The notes under the pieces: generated by a model
What the model was told of the DNA's origin: nothing
Database searches by the model: none
Seen by the model: only the letters and a program-made list of their open reading frames with translations
Made by a program: the position numbers and the translations under genes
Assembly (NCBI GenBank): GCA_036675505.1
Contig: JAKFEW010000139.1
Span: forward strand, 1-64,000
Length of the DNA stretch: 64,000 nt
Reading direction: 5' to 3'
From: JAKFEW01 sp036675505
GTDB lineage: Bacteria > Cyanobacteriota > Sericytochromatia > S15B-MN24 > JAQBPE01
Shown here: one piece after another, positions 29,665 through 37,488 of the stretch
Layout: every line of letters starts with the position of its first letter
Position numbering within the stretch: the stretch's first letter is position 1

Positions 29665-29670
29665 TATGAC
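29665..29670 (+). promoter_or_regulatory. -10 TATGAC, leaderless EF-hand lipoprotein gene
   Basis: GGGTATGAC ends 7 nt before the ATG at 29677, leaving no room for a ribosome-binding site. The diverging gene at 29600 has GATAAT at a similar distance on the other strand. Confidence 0.45.
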
Positions 29671-29676
29671 ACCGCC

Positions 29677-30312
29677 ATGCAAAAACGCATCCTGGCCTCG
29701 CAGCTCGTCCTCGCCTTCATGCTGCTCTCCGCCTGTAGCCCGCCGTCTTCAACCCTGCCGGGCGGGATGCGGCAGGGGCAGGTGCCCCAGGTCCTCGCCC
29801 GCAATGAAGCCCTCCGGCAGGACGTGATCACCGGCATGACGCGCATCTTCGAGCGCTACGACGACGCCCCCCGGGATGGACGGGTGAGCTTCACGGAGTT
29901 TGGGCGCGTCGTCACCCGCGAGTGGTTCGAGGCCCATGACCCGGACGGCGACGGCTTCATGAAGCTCGCCGACTGGATGACCCCCGAGGAAATCGCCTGG
30001 CAGATCGGGGCGATCCAGGCGATGGCCGGGCGGCTGATCGCGCGCGCGGACCGCGACGGCGACGCCCGCCTCACGGCCGTCGAGTGGCTGGCCGACCAGG
30101 ACCTCGAGATCGATCCCACCCCCTGGCTCGCGGGCCCGCCGGACCCGGCGGTGGAAGCGAACGCGTTCGCTCGCCATGCGGACGCGACGGGGGCGCTGTC
30201 GGCCGAGGCGGCCGCGCTGATGATCGGGGCGTTGATGGCCGAGGGGTACTATGTCTCCGATCCGGACAGCGTGCGCAGCGGCCGCGGGCCGGTGGGCCGA
30301 CCGGGGGGCTGA
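29677..30312 (+). CDS. EF-hand lipoprotein
   Basis: 211 residues with a lipoprotein signal (AFMLLSAC). Calcium-loop patterns appear at DDAPRDGRVSFTEF (incomplete), DPDGDGFMKLADWM (good) and DRDGDARLTAVEW (good), with a degenerate fourth at HADATGALSAEAA. It is likely an envelope-bound calcium-binding or calcium-sensing protein. It is similar in design to the secreted EF-hand protein at 17835. A leaderless start is predicted. Confidence 0.8.
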   Translation: MQKRILASQLVLAFMLLSACSPPSSTLPGGMRQGQVPQVLARNEALRQDVITGMTRIFERYDDAPRDGRVSFTEFGRVVTREWFEAHDPDGDGFMKLADWMTPEEIAWQIGAIQAMAGRLIARADRDGDARLTAVEWLADQDLEIDPTPWLAGPPDPAVEANAFARHADATGALSAEAAALMIGALMAEGYYVSDPDSVRSGRGPVGRPGG

Positions 30313-30368
30313 CCTGGCCCGTTGGCACGGGAATTGCCCTACCGGGTCAGGCCGGAGAGAGGTCCGTC

Positions 30369-31151
30369 ATGTTGGCATTGGAACCCCGGGCGTATCACAA
30401 GGTCGCGGGCCTCGTGCACGACGTGCCATTCAACACGCTTTTCGCCCAGGTGGTCGTCGAGGGGCAGGTGCCGGGATCGGTGTTCGTCGACGATCCGGGC
30501 AATCCGCGAGCCTGCTACGTCCAGCACCCCCACGGCATGTCGCTGCTGGCCGGCGAAACGCGCGACCCGCACTTCCAGGCCGCCCTGGTCGCGCACCTCA
30601 CCGATGCCAGGGGCCTACGGCACCACGATGAATGGCTGCAGATCCATCCGCGGGCCTGGAAGGAGCGGCTGGTAGATGTGCTCGGCGAACGCGAGCACAC
30701 GCGGCTCAACTTCGCGTTCGATCCCACGCAATTCGCGAAGCTCGGGCACCCGTCGCTGCAGGCGGGTGACGTGCTCGTACCCATCGATGCCGCGATGTTC
30801 GACGCGTTCAGCGGGGCCGTCGTGCCGCGGCACTTCTGGCGTGACGCCGACCATTTCCTGCGCGATGGCGTGGGCTTTGCCATCGTGAGGAACGGCGACC
30901 TCGCGGCCACGGCGTTCTCGGCCTTCGTGCGGGATGGCCAGCTAGAAATCGGCGTCGAAACCAAGCCCGCATACCGGGGCGCGGGCCATGCCCTGCGCGT
31001 CTGCGCCGCGCTCATCGCGCACGGCCTCGCGCGCGGCCTCGAGCCTGTGTGGTCGTGTCGCGAGGAGAACGAGGGCTCGGTCCGGCTGGCCGGGAAGCTG
31101 GGCTTCGTCCCGAGCCTGCGGTTGCCGTACTTTCGGTTGCTCGGAAGCTGA
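30369..31151 (+). CDS. GNAT acetyltransferase-like protein
   Basis: 260 residues from ATG 30369 after GGAGAG. The N-terminal half resembles the GNAT-like regions of PF12746-type proteins (VPFNTLFAQVVVEGQVPGSVFVDDP). The C-terminal half has an acetyltransferase core: GVGFAIVRNGDLAATAFSAF, LEIGVETKPAYRGAGHALRVCAALI (motif A with R-G-x-G), then WSCREENEGSVRLAGKLGF, the usual N-x-x-S-x-x-x-x-x-K-x-G-F motif. Substrate is unknown. It stands alone. Confidence 0.8.
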   Translation: MLALEPRAYHKVAGLVHDVPFNTLFAQVVVEGQVPGSVFVDDPGNPRACYVQHPHGMSLLAGETRDPHFQAALVAHLTDARGLRHHDEWLQIHPRAWKERLVDVLGEREHTRLNFAFDPTQFAKLGHPSLQAGDVLVPIDAAMFDAFSGAVVPRHFWRDADHFLRDGVGFAIVRNGDLAATAFSAFVRDGQLEIGVETKPAYRGAGHALRVCAALIAHGLARGLEPVWSCREENEGSVRLAGKLGFVPSLRLPYFRLLGS

Positions 31152-31233
31152 GCGCCGACGCCAGGGCTGGCCAGGTCCCCCATGGGACGGTTGCCGAAGT
31201 GTCCGAACAGCCGGTCCGCCTCCCGGTGCGCGG

Positions 31234-31242
31234 TGGTACAAC
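31234..31242 (+). promoter_or_regulatory. extended -10 TGGTACAAC, leaderless lipoprotein gene
   Basis: TGGTACAAC ends 7 nt before the ATG at 31249, with no ribosome-binding site between. Confidence 0.45.
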
Positions 31243-31248
31243 TTCACC

Positions 31249-33327
31249 ATGCGATCAGCCGATGCCGTCTCCCGCGCCCCCCGCCTCGCCCCGCGCCTGC
31301 TCGCGGCCACCCTGGCGCTCGCGCTGGGCGGGTGCAACCTGCCAACGTCGCGCATCCTGCCGCCTCAGGCGGAGCCCGAGCTGCTGAAGCTCGCGGCCGA
31401 CGACGCGCCCGCCACCTTCGACGCGCGCGATCTGGGGCTGCGCGAGATCCGGGCGATCGCCCCCCTGCCCGACGGCGGCGCACTGGTCGCGACCGAAGAC
31501 GGCCTGTGGCGCTACCGGGCCAGCGGTCAGGCCGACCTCCTCTCGGCCGAGCAGAACCGCTACGCGGCGCTGATCCCGGACGGCCAGGGCGGCTTCCTGG
31601 CGTTCAACCACCGGGTGACGATCCGCAAGGCGCCCACGGAGGTCTACCGGCTCACCGCCGAAGGGGTGGCCACCCGCATCGCCACCTTCCCGGACCACAC
31701 CTTCATCCGCGCGGTCGCCCCCGGGCCGGACGGCGCCGTACGCGCGCTGGTGATGATCGATCGCCGGGAAGGGGTCGCCGGCTTCCTGGTGGGGCTCGAG
31801 GCCGCCGTGTGGGAGGCGCGCGCCGGCGCCGAGCCCACCAAGCTGCGCGATCTCGCGCCGGAAGACGCGCAGGCGATCGCGGTGCCCAACGACGAGCAGG
31901 CCACCGGCATCGACGCTGCCGGCCGCTTCGTGCTGGCGACCGGCCTGCGCCGGTTCGTGGAACGCCGCGAAATCACGATCGGCATCGGGCTGGGGCCGCT
32001 CCCCACGGCCGCGGAGCCGGCGGTGCCGCGACCCACGGCCGTGGCCGTGCGCCTCGATCCGCTCGCGGGGATCGCGGAGCCCGTCGAGGTCGCGGGCCAC
32101 CGGATCGCGGTCGACGGCCAGGGCAACGTCTTCGGGCTCGACGCCGAGACCGGCGCGCTCGCGGTCCGGTTGGCCGACGGGGAGGAGCGCACGCTGCTCG
32201 ACACGCTGCCGGGGCCGACGTTTCCGCGCGATCCTGGCCAGGAGCTCCTGCTCCGGGCCGCACTCGGTCCAGGCGGCGCGGCCTTCCTGGCACCCGAGCT
32301 GCCGCCGGTGTCGGGTGACGGGTTGCGGGTGGCGCTCGCGCCGAAGACGCAGACCCTGATGCGGGTGGAAGGGGGCGCGGCGACCTTCGTGATGGGCGCC
32401 GTGGGCGGCCAGCAGGGCACGCCCCGGGCCGGCGCGTTCGATCTGATCACGCCGGCGGACGGCGTCCCGTCCTTCATGCAACACTCGGCCGTCGGGCCGG
32501 ACGGCCGCATCGCCCTCGTGGAGGAGGCTCACCGCACCGTGCGCGTGGTGGAGCCGGGGAAGGCGATCCGCAAGATCACCTGGCCCGAGGGGCACGACGT
32601 CCAGGCCCTCTCGCTCGCGGCGGGCGGCGTCCCGTGGATCGCCTACAGCGATGATCGCGGGGTGCCGGCGCCGTTCCCGGCGAACCTGTTCGGCGGAAAG
32701 GACCATGACGACCACGTGTACCTCGGCCGCCTCGCCGCCGACGGCACCATCGAGCGCCGCGCGACGCTCGTGGAGAAGCGATACAACGCCACGATCGACC
32801 GCCTGGTGGTGCGCCCCGACGGGTCGGCCTTCGCCGTGCGCGTGACCTTCCGCGAGAACGACGGCCCCGACATCCTCCACATCGCCAAGGCGGGCGTCGT
32901 GCGCAGCATCTGGGCGCCTGGCGACAAGCGACGGAGCGAGAACCACGGCAACCTCCACACGCCCGGCGTCTCGCTGGGCCTCGCCCCGGACGGCAGCGTG
33001 GAGATCGTGGCCGGCACGCAGCGCGCGCGTGTGCCAGTGGGCGCGTCGACGGCGGAGGACCTGCCGGACCTGTCGGTCAATGGGGCCCACCCGGCGGTGG
33101 ACCCGGCCGGGCGCCTGCACCTGGTCACCGCCGGCCCGACGATCACGCGCGTGGCCGACGGCGCCGAGCCTGTGAACGTCCTCGAGGGCCTGTTCAACCC
33201 GTCGTCGCTCACCTACCGGCTACAGGCCCTCGATCACATAGGCTTCGACGCCATGGGCCACCTTTACCTGGTCGACCGGCGGCAGCAACGGCTCTTCCGC
33301 GTCCCCGCATCCCGCCTGCCGAGCTGA
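31249..33327 (+). CDS. lipoprotein with NHL/beta-propeller-type repeats
   Basis: 692 residues with a lipoprotein signal (LALALGGC). The rest is built of short repeating strands typical of propellers: IAPLPDGGALVATEDGLWRY, ALIPDGQGGFLAFNH, RAVAPGPDGAVRALVM, HSAVGPDGRIALVEEAHRTVRVV, LGLAPDGSVEIVAG, IGFDAMGHLYLVDRRQQRLFRV. The last resembles an NHL repeat. It is probably an outer or inner membrane-anchored binding scaffold. No catalytic motif is visible. Confidence 0.75.
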   Translation: MRSADAVSRAPRLAPRLLAATLALALGGCNLPTSRILPPQAEPELLKLAADDAPATFDARDLGLREIRAIAPLPDGGALVATEDGLWRYRASGQADLLSAEQNRYAALIPDGQGGFLAFNHRVTIRKAPTEVYRLTAEGVATRIATFPDHTFIRAVAPGPDGAVRALVMIDRREGVAGFLVGLEAAVWEARAGAEPTKLRDLAPEDAQAIAVPNDEQATGIDAAGRFVLATGLRRFVERREITIGIGLGPLPTAAEPAVPRPTAVAVRLDPLAGIAEPVEVAGHRIAVDGQGNVFGLDAETGALAVRLADGEERTLLDTLPGPTFPRDPGQELLLRAALGPGGAAFLAPELPPVSGDGLRVALAPKTQTLMRVEGGAATFVMGAVGGQQGTPRAGAFDLITPADGVPSFMQHSAVGPDGRIALVEEAHRTVRVVEPGKAIRKITWPEGHDVQALSLAAGGVPWIAYSDDRGVPAPFPANLFGGKDHDDHVYLGRLAADGTIERRATLVEKRYNATIDRLVVRPDGSAFAVRVTFRENDGPDILHIAKAGVVRSIWAPGDKRRSENHGNLHTPGVSLGLAPDGSVEIVAGTQRARVPVGASTAEDLPDLSVNGAHPAVDPAGRLHLVTAGPTITRVADGAEPVNVLEGLFNPSSLTYRLQALDHIGFDAMGHLYLVDRRQQRLFRVPASRLPS

Positions 33328-33373
33328 ACGACTTCGGAATCGCCAGGTTTTGATTCGGTGATCGCCCGCTCTC

Positions 33374-33382
33374 TGCTACGAT
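33374..33382 (+). promoter_or_regulatory. extended -10 TGCTACGAT
   Basis: TGCTACGAT ends 28 nt before the ATG at 33410, leaving a short leader with a GTGAGGA ribosome-binding site. Confidence 0.45.
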
Positions 33383-33409
33383 GTGCCACCCCCTTGTGAG
33401 GATGACGCC

Positions 33410-33967
33410 ATGCACCCGACCCGCTTCCTAATCGTTCCGGTTCTGCTTGCGCTCGCCGCCTGCAGCCCAGGTAGTCCCGCAGCGGGCGGAGCGTCCGTGC
33501 CGCCTTCCTCCGGCGCGAGCGGCGCGCCCGTGACGTCGCCCGGCGCCTCGCCCGCGGCGGGCGCCGCCACGGGCGTCACCTTCACGATCGATGGCGTGCC
33601 GGCCAAGAACAACGTCCTTTCGGCGACGCGCTTCAAGCCGACCGGCTTCGACATCGTCTTCGGCCAGCCGTCGCCGGGCGAGCGGTCACTCTTGCTGCAG
33701 CTGGCCGTCGATCCCGAGAAGTCCAAATCCGGCACCTGGGGCATCGAGGCGGTCGGCTCGGTCCAGGGCCTCGTCTCGCCGGGGGCGTATTCCACCTTCT
33801 GGCAGCCCGACGGCAAGAGCCCGATCACCTTCACGATCCAGGTGGCTGACGGCAAGCTGACGATGCGCTGGGCGGGCAAGATGCGCCAGGAAACCGCGCC
33901 CGGCGTGGGTCCTACCATCGACGTGGTCGCCGAGTGCAAGGATGCACCTTACGTGAAGAAGTTCTAA
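33410..33967 (+). CDS. hypothetical lipoprotein
   Basis: 185 residues, lipobox LAAC, then a Ser/Gly/Ala/Pro linker (about 20-60) and a small beta-rich domain (GVTFTIDGVPAKN ... SLLLQLAVDPEK ... PITFTIQVADGKLTMRWAG). The domain pattern suggests a beta-sandwich. A cysteine near the end (VAECKDAP) is unpaired. No family is recognised. It converges with the next gene. Confidence 0.7.
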   Translation: MHPTRFLIVPVLLALAACSPGSPAAGGASVPPSSGASGAPVTSPGASPAAGAATGVTFTIDGVPAKNNVLSATRFKPTGFDIVFGQPSPGERSLLLQLAVDPEKSKSGTWGIEAVGSVQGLVSPGAYSTFWQPDGKSPITFTIQVADGKLTMRWAGKMRQETAPGVGPTIDVVAECKDAPYVKKF

Positions 33968-33992
33968 ACAGCCGGGCCAGGGAAGGCGTCTC

Positions 33993-34511
33993 CTATTCGC
34001 GGAGCGCGCGGTACGGCTTCGGGAAGATCACCCAGCGGCCATTCACGTAGGTCAGCCCGTCGTAGGCCATTCCCCGCTTGTCGCCGGGCTTCGTGAACTT
34101 GAATCGGTACCACTTCTGCCCGGGCTTGAAGGACTTCGCCACCTGCGAATAGCCGCCCGGAAACTGCTTCGCGTGGCCGGTCCCGGCGCGCAGATCCTCG
34201 GTGGTCGCCTCGTAGAGCAGCAGTTCGGTCTGGCCTTCTTTCGGCTTGACGACCACCTTGCCTGCGCGCCACATCGGGTCGTAGGCCGCCTCGGCCTTCT
34301 TCGCGGCGTCACCCTCGAACGCGGCCACGTAGTCCTCGGTCTTCGGCTTGAGCGCCGTGGTCAGGGCCGCATGATCCGCCGTGGGCGAAAGCATCGCGGT
34401 GAGGACCTTCTTCGCGCCGGCCTCGCCCGTCTCGGCTGCGGGCTCCGCGCTGCAGGCGCAAAGGCCCGCGACGAGGGTAGCAGCGAGAAAGGTGCTGAGC
34501 GTGGTGCGCAT
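33993..34511 (-). CDS. hypothetical lipoprotein
   Basis: 172 residues from the ATG at 34511, with GGGAGG 6 nt upstream. The signal ends AGLCAC. The mature part has a helical segment (KKVLTAMLSPTADHAALTTAL) and a C-terminal strand-rich region with YRFKFTKPGDKRGMAYDGLTYVNGRWVIFPKPYRAL. The phrase VNGRWVIFPKPYRAL is reminiscent of small periplasmic proteins that carry a final NTF2-like strand, but the evidence is weak. Divergent from the gene at 34683. Confidence 0.7.
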   Translation of the reverse strand: MRTTLSTFLAATLVAGLCACSAEPAAETGEAGAKKVLTAMLSPTADHAALTTALKPKTEDYVAAFEGDAAKKAEAAYDPMWRAGKVVVKPKEGQTELLLYEATTEDLRAGTGHAKQFPGGYSQVAKSFKPGQKWYRFKFTKPGDKRGMAYDGLTYVNGRWVIFPKPYRALRE

Positions 34512-34682
34512 GAATGGCCTCCCGGGCGGTGGACGAACGCAGATATCGGTACCGAGCAACAGGCCACCCATGCCCGGCGCCGCTGGTGTACAAACCCTCG
34601 GCGGCCCGATGCCTGCCGAGATGGACTTGAAGCTGCGGGCCACCCGATTTACAGGCCAGGCCCACCCGGTCATGATGGCGCG

Positions 34683-35528
34683 ATGTTCGAACATCGCGGC
34701 GCCCGCCGGATCCCCCGGGTCCTGATCACCACTGCGCTCGTCGCCACGTGCCTCGGCCTGACGGCTGCGCCCGCGGCCCAGGCCAAGGGCGCCGTGGCGG
34801 CGCACACGACGCTGTATCGCGGGCAGATCGCCGGCCAGGCCGTCACGCTCGAACGCGACGATCTGCGCTTCCACGGCCCGGGCGGTGCCCCGTCCGACTT
34901 CTCCTTCCGGCGCGCGTGGCTGCGTCAGCTCGGCGAGCCATCGGGCGACGGCGAGCAGCACGACATCCGGTGGAACCTTCTGTCGGCCGTCGGTCCGCTG
35001 GTCAGCGTCGAGACCCACGGCGAAGGCTACGTCACCGGCACGGCGCATCCGTACGCCTACGGCACCATCACCGCCTACGACGCCCGCCGGGGCGGCAAGC
35101 CGGCCGTGCTCACCGACTACTTCGCTTCCCGCGACATCCTGACGGCCTTGCTGGCCGACGGGCTGGTGCGCAAGGCCCTCGGCTCGCAGCCGGCGGCCGC
35201 GCGGCCGCGCACGCTGGCGGCCTTGCAGGCCGCGCTCGCAGGCTACCAGAGCGAAGACTGCGTCTACGCCTTCGGCCCGGACCTCCTGTCGAGCTTCGCC
35301 TTCCACCACGTGGCGGGCGATCGGGTGGCGGTACGATTCGGGCTCTCGCACGGCTGCGAGGTCGCCCGCGGCCGGCTGACTATCCTCGCGATCTACCTGC
35401 CGATTCCGACGGCGCTGCGGGCCGACCTGGCGGCTGCACGCACGGGGCGCGCAGGCTTCCTGGTGCCGGCGGCGCCGAAGGGCACCGCCCATGCGAGCCT
35501 GACGCGGGGGAAGGGCCTGCCTCGTTAG
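34683..35528 (+). CDS. hypothetical secreted protein
   Basis: 281 residues with a signal peptide (LITTALVATCLGLTAAPAAQA). The mature protein alternates strands and turns (WNLLSAVGPLVSVETHGEGYVTG, YGTITAYDARRGGKPAVLTDYF) and ends with FAFHHVAGDRVAVRFGLSHGCEVARGRLTILAIYLPIP. The layout loosely resembles DUF3298/RsiV-type periplasmic domains, but I cannot confirm this. CATGAT (34671-34676) lies 7 nt before the ATG and may be a weak -10 for a leaderless transcript. Confidence 0.65.
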   Translation: MFEHRGARRIPRVLITTALVATCLGLTAAPAAQAKGAVAAHTTLYRGQIAGQAVTLERDDLRFHGPGGAPSDFSFRRAWLRQLGEPSGDGEQHDIRWNLLSAVGPLVSVETHGEGYVTGTAHPYAYGTITAYDARRGGKPAVLTDYFASRDILTALLADGLVRKALGSQPAAARPRTLAALQAALAGYQSEDCVYAFGPDLLSSFAFHHVAGDRVAVRFGLSHGCEVARGRLTILAIYLPIPTALRADLAAARTGRAGFLVPAAPKGTAHASLTRGKGLPR

Positions 35529-35558
35529 CCGGGCGGGGCGGAGTAATCCAGAGTGGAG

Positions 35559-36272
35559 CTAAGCCTGTGCCTGCTTCGGCGGCCGTCCGCCTTTCTTCCC
35601 ATTTTCCCGGACCGCCGCGGTCTTGGCCGCCGACCTGGCGCGGCCGCCCTTCGCCTGCATCTCCCGGCGCAAGGCGTCCATCCAGGACTTCGAGCCGAAG
35701 AAGCCAGTCAGCAGGCCGGCGATTCCCAAGTCCGCGTCGAGGGCTTCCCAGTGTAGGCCGAACCCGCCCGGGGTCAGCTCCACGGCCGCGAGGTCGTCGT
35801 CACCGGCGCCACGCAGACCTTGGCAGTGATCCGCCGGAAAGATGAAGGCCGTCCCGTTGGCGAGCTCAAGCGTGAACTTTCGGCTGACACGGTCGTAACG
35901 TACCGCCGTGGCTACGGGCTCCTGCTCGCCACGGGCATCCCGATCCGCCTTTCGCGCCTCGGCCCGGGCCAGTTGCTCGGCGAACTCTGCCTTGGTGTAT
36001 TCCCACTCCTCGGTCTTCTCGTTACGCGTTGGCACGGCTATCCCTCCACTTTGAATGCGCCAGTTCTGGTACTTTTGCACCAGCGCCACGGCGCCCTGCC
36101 AGTCTTTGCCCGACATCCCCCGGTTCTCATACAGCACCGCAGGCGCTTCGCCGGGTGCGCCGATTTTGACCAGGCACTCTCGGCCGGCCTTGTAGACGTG
36201 CACGTGGGGTGGCGGGTGGTCGTTCGGCCACACGCTCACACGATACCCGTCCTCGTCGACAACTTTCGGCAC
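35559..36272 (-). CDS. DUF4160-DUF2442 fusion protein
   Basis: 237 residues from GTG 36272. The N-terminal part (about 1-80) matches DUF4160: VPKVVDEDGYRVSVWPNDHPPPHVHV, then CLVKI. The C-terminal part (about 125-210) matches DUF2442: RYDRVSRKFTLELANGTAFIFPAD, ELTPGGFGLHWEALDADLGIAGLL. A basic GGRPPK-type tail ends the protein. The two families are usually encoded by adjacent separate genes of toxin-antitoxin-like type; here they are one chain with a charged helical linker. A near-consensus extended -10, TGGTATAAT, ends 7 nt before the GTG, so the transcript should be leaderless. The flanking DNA is less GC-rich than average. Confidence 0.8.
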   Translation of the reverse strand: MPKVVDEDGYRVSVWPNDHPPPHVHVYKAGRECLVKIGAPGEAPAVLYENRGMSGKDWQGAVALVQKYQNWRIQSGGIAVPTRNEKTEEWEYTKAEFAEQLARAEARKADRDARGEQEPVATAVRYDRVSRKFTLELANGTAFIFPADHCQGLRGAGDDDLAAVELTPGGFGLHWEALDADLGIAGLLTGFFGSKSWMDALRREMQAKGGRARSAAKTAAVRENGKKGGRPPKQAQA

Positions 36273-36278
36273 ACATGT

Positions 36279-36287
36279 ATTATACCA
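36279..36287 (-). promoter_or_regulatory. extended -10 TGGTATAAT, leaderless GTG start
   Basis: On the minus strand TGGTATAAT (36287-36279) is a perfect extended -10. It ends 7 nt before the GTG at 36272. No -35 at proper spacing is visible; TTGAAA at 36304-36299 is 14 nt away. Confidence 0.65.
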
Positions 36288-36299
36288 AACCACTTAGGT

Positions 36300-36613
36300 T
36301 TCAAGTGTGAAAGCGTCCAAACGTCGGACCTTTGAGCCCGGAGTGACAGTGGTACCTGGCATCGTAGGCGGTGTAATGGGCTCCAGGCGGCACGCCTCGA
36401 ATCGGCGGATTTCTCGCGATGCCCGGTCGGAACTGGCATGCCTGCCAAACTGCACGCATGGTATACCGTTGTGCTTCATCGCGCCGCGAGAGGGTCCCTT
36501 CATTGAACGAAGGCCAGTTGATAGAGCCCATCCGCTGCATCTGGCTGCTGCCGAAGGGAAAGTGCCGCGTTGGTGAAGCGCAACATGGACCATCCAAAGT
36601 CCGTCTCGGAGGA
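36300..36613. other. gene-poor stretch, less GC-rich
   Basis: About 310 bp between the promoter of the DUF fusion gene and the stop of the double-glycine peptide gene. Open frames of up to 99 codons exist on both strands, but none has a good start signal or recognisable product. Base composition by eye is lower in GC than the genome average here. I see no repeat or RNA gene in it. Confidence 0.4.
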
Positions 36614-36838
36614 CTACTTGCCCTGTGAACGAACTTGCGCGGCGAAGGTGGTGTTGAGATCTTCGAGCATCGCGTTGGACACCCTCCGTTGGTTTTCGAG
36701 CTGATCAAGTGTGTCTAGAAGTGATCTCTCGTTGTTTTGGCCTACGGAGCTAGCCCCTCCGGTAACAGTGCTCAGCTCGTCATCCGACAGCTCGCCATCC
36801 GAAGATGCGGGGGTGTTTGTCGATGTATTTTCGTCCAT
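36614..36838 (-). CDS. small peptide with double-glycine leader (bacteriocin-type precursor)
   Basis: 74 residues, ATG at 36838 with GGAGGT 5 nt upstream. The first 28 residues form a classic double-glycine leader: acidic, then ELSDDELSTVTGG, with conserved E/L-S-D-x-E-L-x-x-V-x-GG spacing. Cleavage after GG would release a 46-residue core beginning ASSVGQNNERSLLD. The core has no cysteine, is rich in Asn, Gln, Leu and Ser, and looks like one or two amphipathic helices. C39-peptidase ABC exporters recognise such leaders. No exporter, modification enzyme or immunity gene is adjacent. It could be a bacteriocin, a signalling peptide or another exported small protein. Confidence 0.75.
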   Translation of the reverse strand: MDENTSTNTPASSDGELSDDELSTVTGGASSVGQNNERSLLDTLDQLENQRRVSNAMLEDLNTTFAAQVRSQGK

Positions 36839-36849
36839 GAGCGACCTCC

Positions 36850-37230
36850 AAACGGTGACGGCGTGGCCATCCTGAGGGAAGCCGATGCCGCTGTCAATGC
36901 CCCGTAAACCTGCTGGTGATTGTAAGGGCGGCCGGCTCGTCGAGCACGTCGAGATGTCCGTACGCTGATGGCGGAGCGCCTCGGGACGACCCATGATGAG
37001 ACCGACAGCCCAGCGACGGCCTGCGCGAACGTCGGGGAAGCCCTGCATCGGGGCGAGAGCGAGGCGGTCGCCACGCTGCTTCAGCGCCTCTGGGCCCGGC
37101 ACGGCTCCGACCAGACCGGCTACTTTTGGCGCTCCACCGCTATCGCGCAGAGTTCCTGGCCGGGTCGGAGTAAGCCGTGCACGGACGTACCCGCCGTGAT
37201 GCACAATCGCTGGCAGCCGCCGGGCAAGGA
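36850..37230. other. intergenic stretch without a recognised gene
   Basis: About 380 bp between the peptide gene's ribosome-binding site and the tRNA terminator. It would contain the peptide promoter. A 94-codon open frame on the plus strand (36968-37252) has no plausible start site or known product. I see nothing else to support. Confidence 0.4.
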
Positions 37231-37232
37231 AA

Positions 37233-37261
37233 AGCCTCCCGCCATAGTCTGACGGGAGGCT
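37233..37261 (-). terminator. intrinsic terminator downstream of tRNA-Pro
   Basis: AGCCTCCCG (37233-37241) and CGGGAGGCT (37253-37261) form a 9-bp stem with an 11-nt loop. Read on the minus strand the hairpin is followed by TTTTCC, as expected for the end of the tRNA transcript. Confidence 0.75.
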
Positions 37262-37300
37262 CAACAGGCCAGGCTCAGGGTTAACCTGGCTAAGATAGAG

Positions 37301-37374
37301 TCGGGACGGCGGGATTCGAACCCACGACCCCCACTACCCCAAAGTGGTGCGCTACCAAGCTGCGCTACGTCCCG
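37301..37374 (-). tRNA. tRNA-Pro, anticodon GGG
   Basis: On the minus strand CGGGACG pairs with CGTCCCG as acceptor stem. The D arm has GCGC/GCGC, and the anticodon stem CCACT/AGTGG encloses loop TTGGGGT (anticodon GGG). The T arm GTGGG/CCCGC holds TTCGAAT. The discriminator base is A and CCA is not encoded. It reads CCC and CCT, which are frequent in this GC-rich genome. It lies beside a less GC-rich patch, a common setting for integrated DNA. Confidence 0.95.
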
Positions 37375-37460
37375 AAGGTAAACGCCAGGATAGCACAGGC
37401 CCCTGAGCGTCCGCAAGGGCGGACGCCTGGTCGTCGCTCGGCGGCCGACCGCCTCGCCCG

Positions 37461-37466
37461 TATGAT
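37461..37466 (+). promoter_or_regulatory. putative -10 TATGAT
   Basis: TATGAT ends 23 nt before the ATG at 37489, leaving a short leader with GGAGG. Confidence 0.4.
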
Positions 37467-37488
37467 AGGCCGGATGGAGGCCGAAAAC

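Noticed and set aside
36968..37252. 94-codon open frame on the plus strand beside tRNA-Pro
   Set aside because: No ribosome-binding site, no recognisable product, and it runs into the tRNA terminator.
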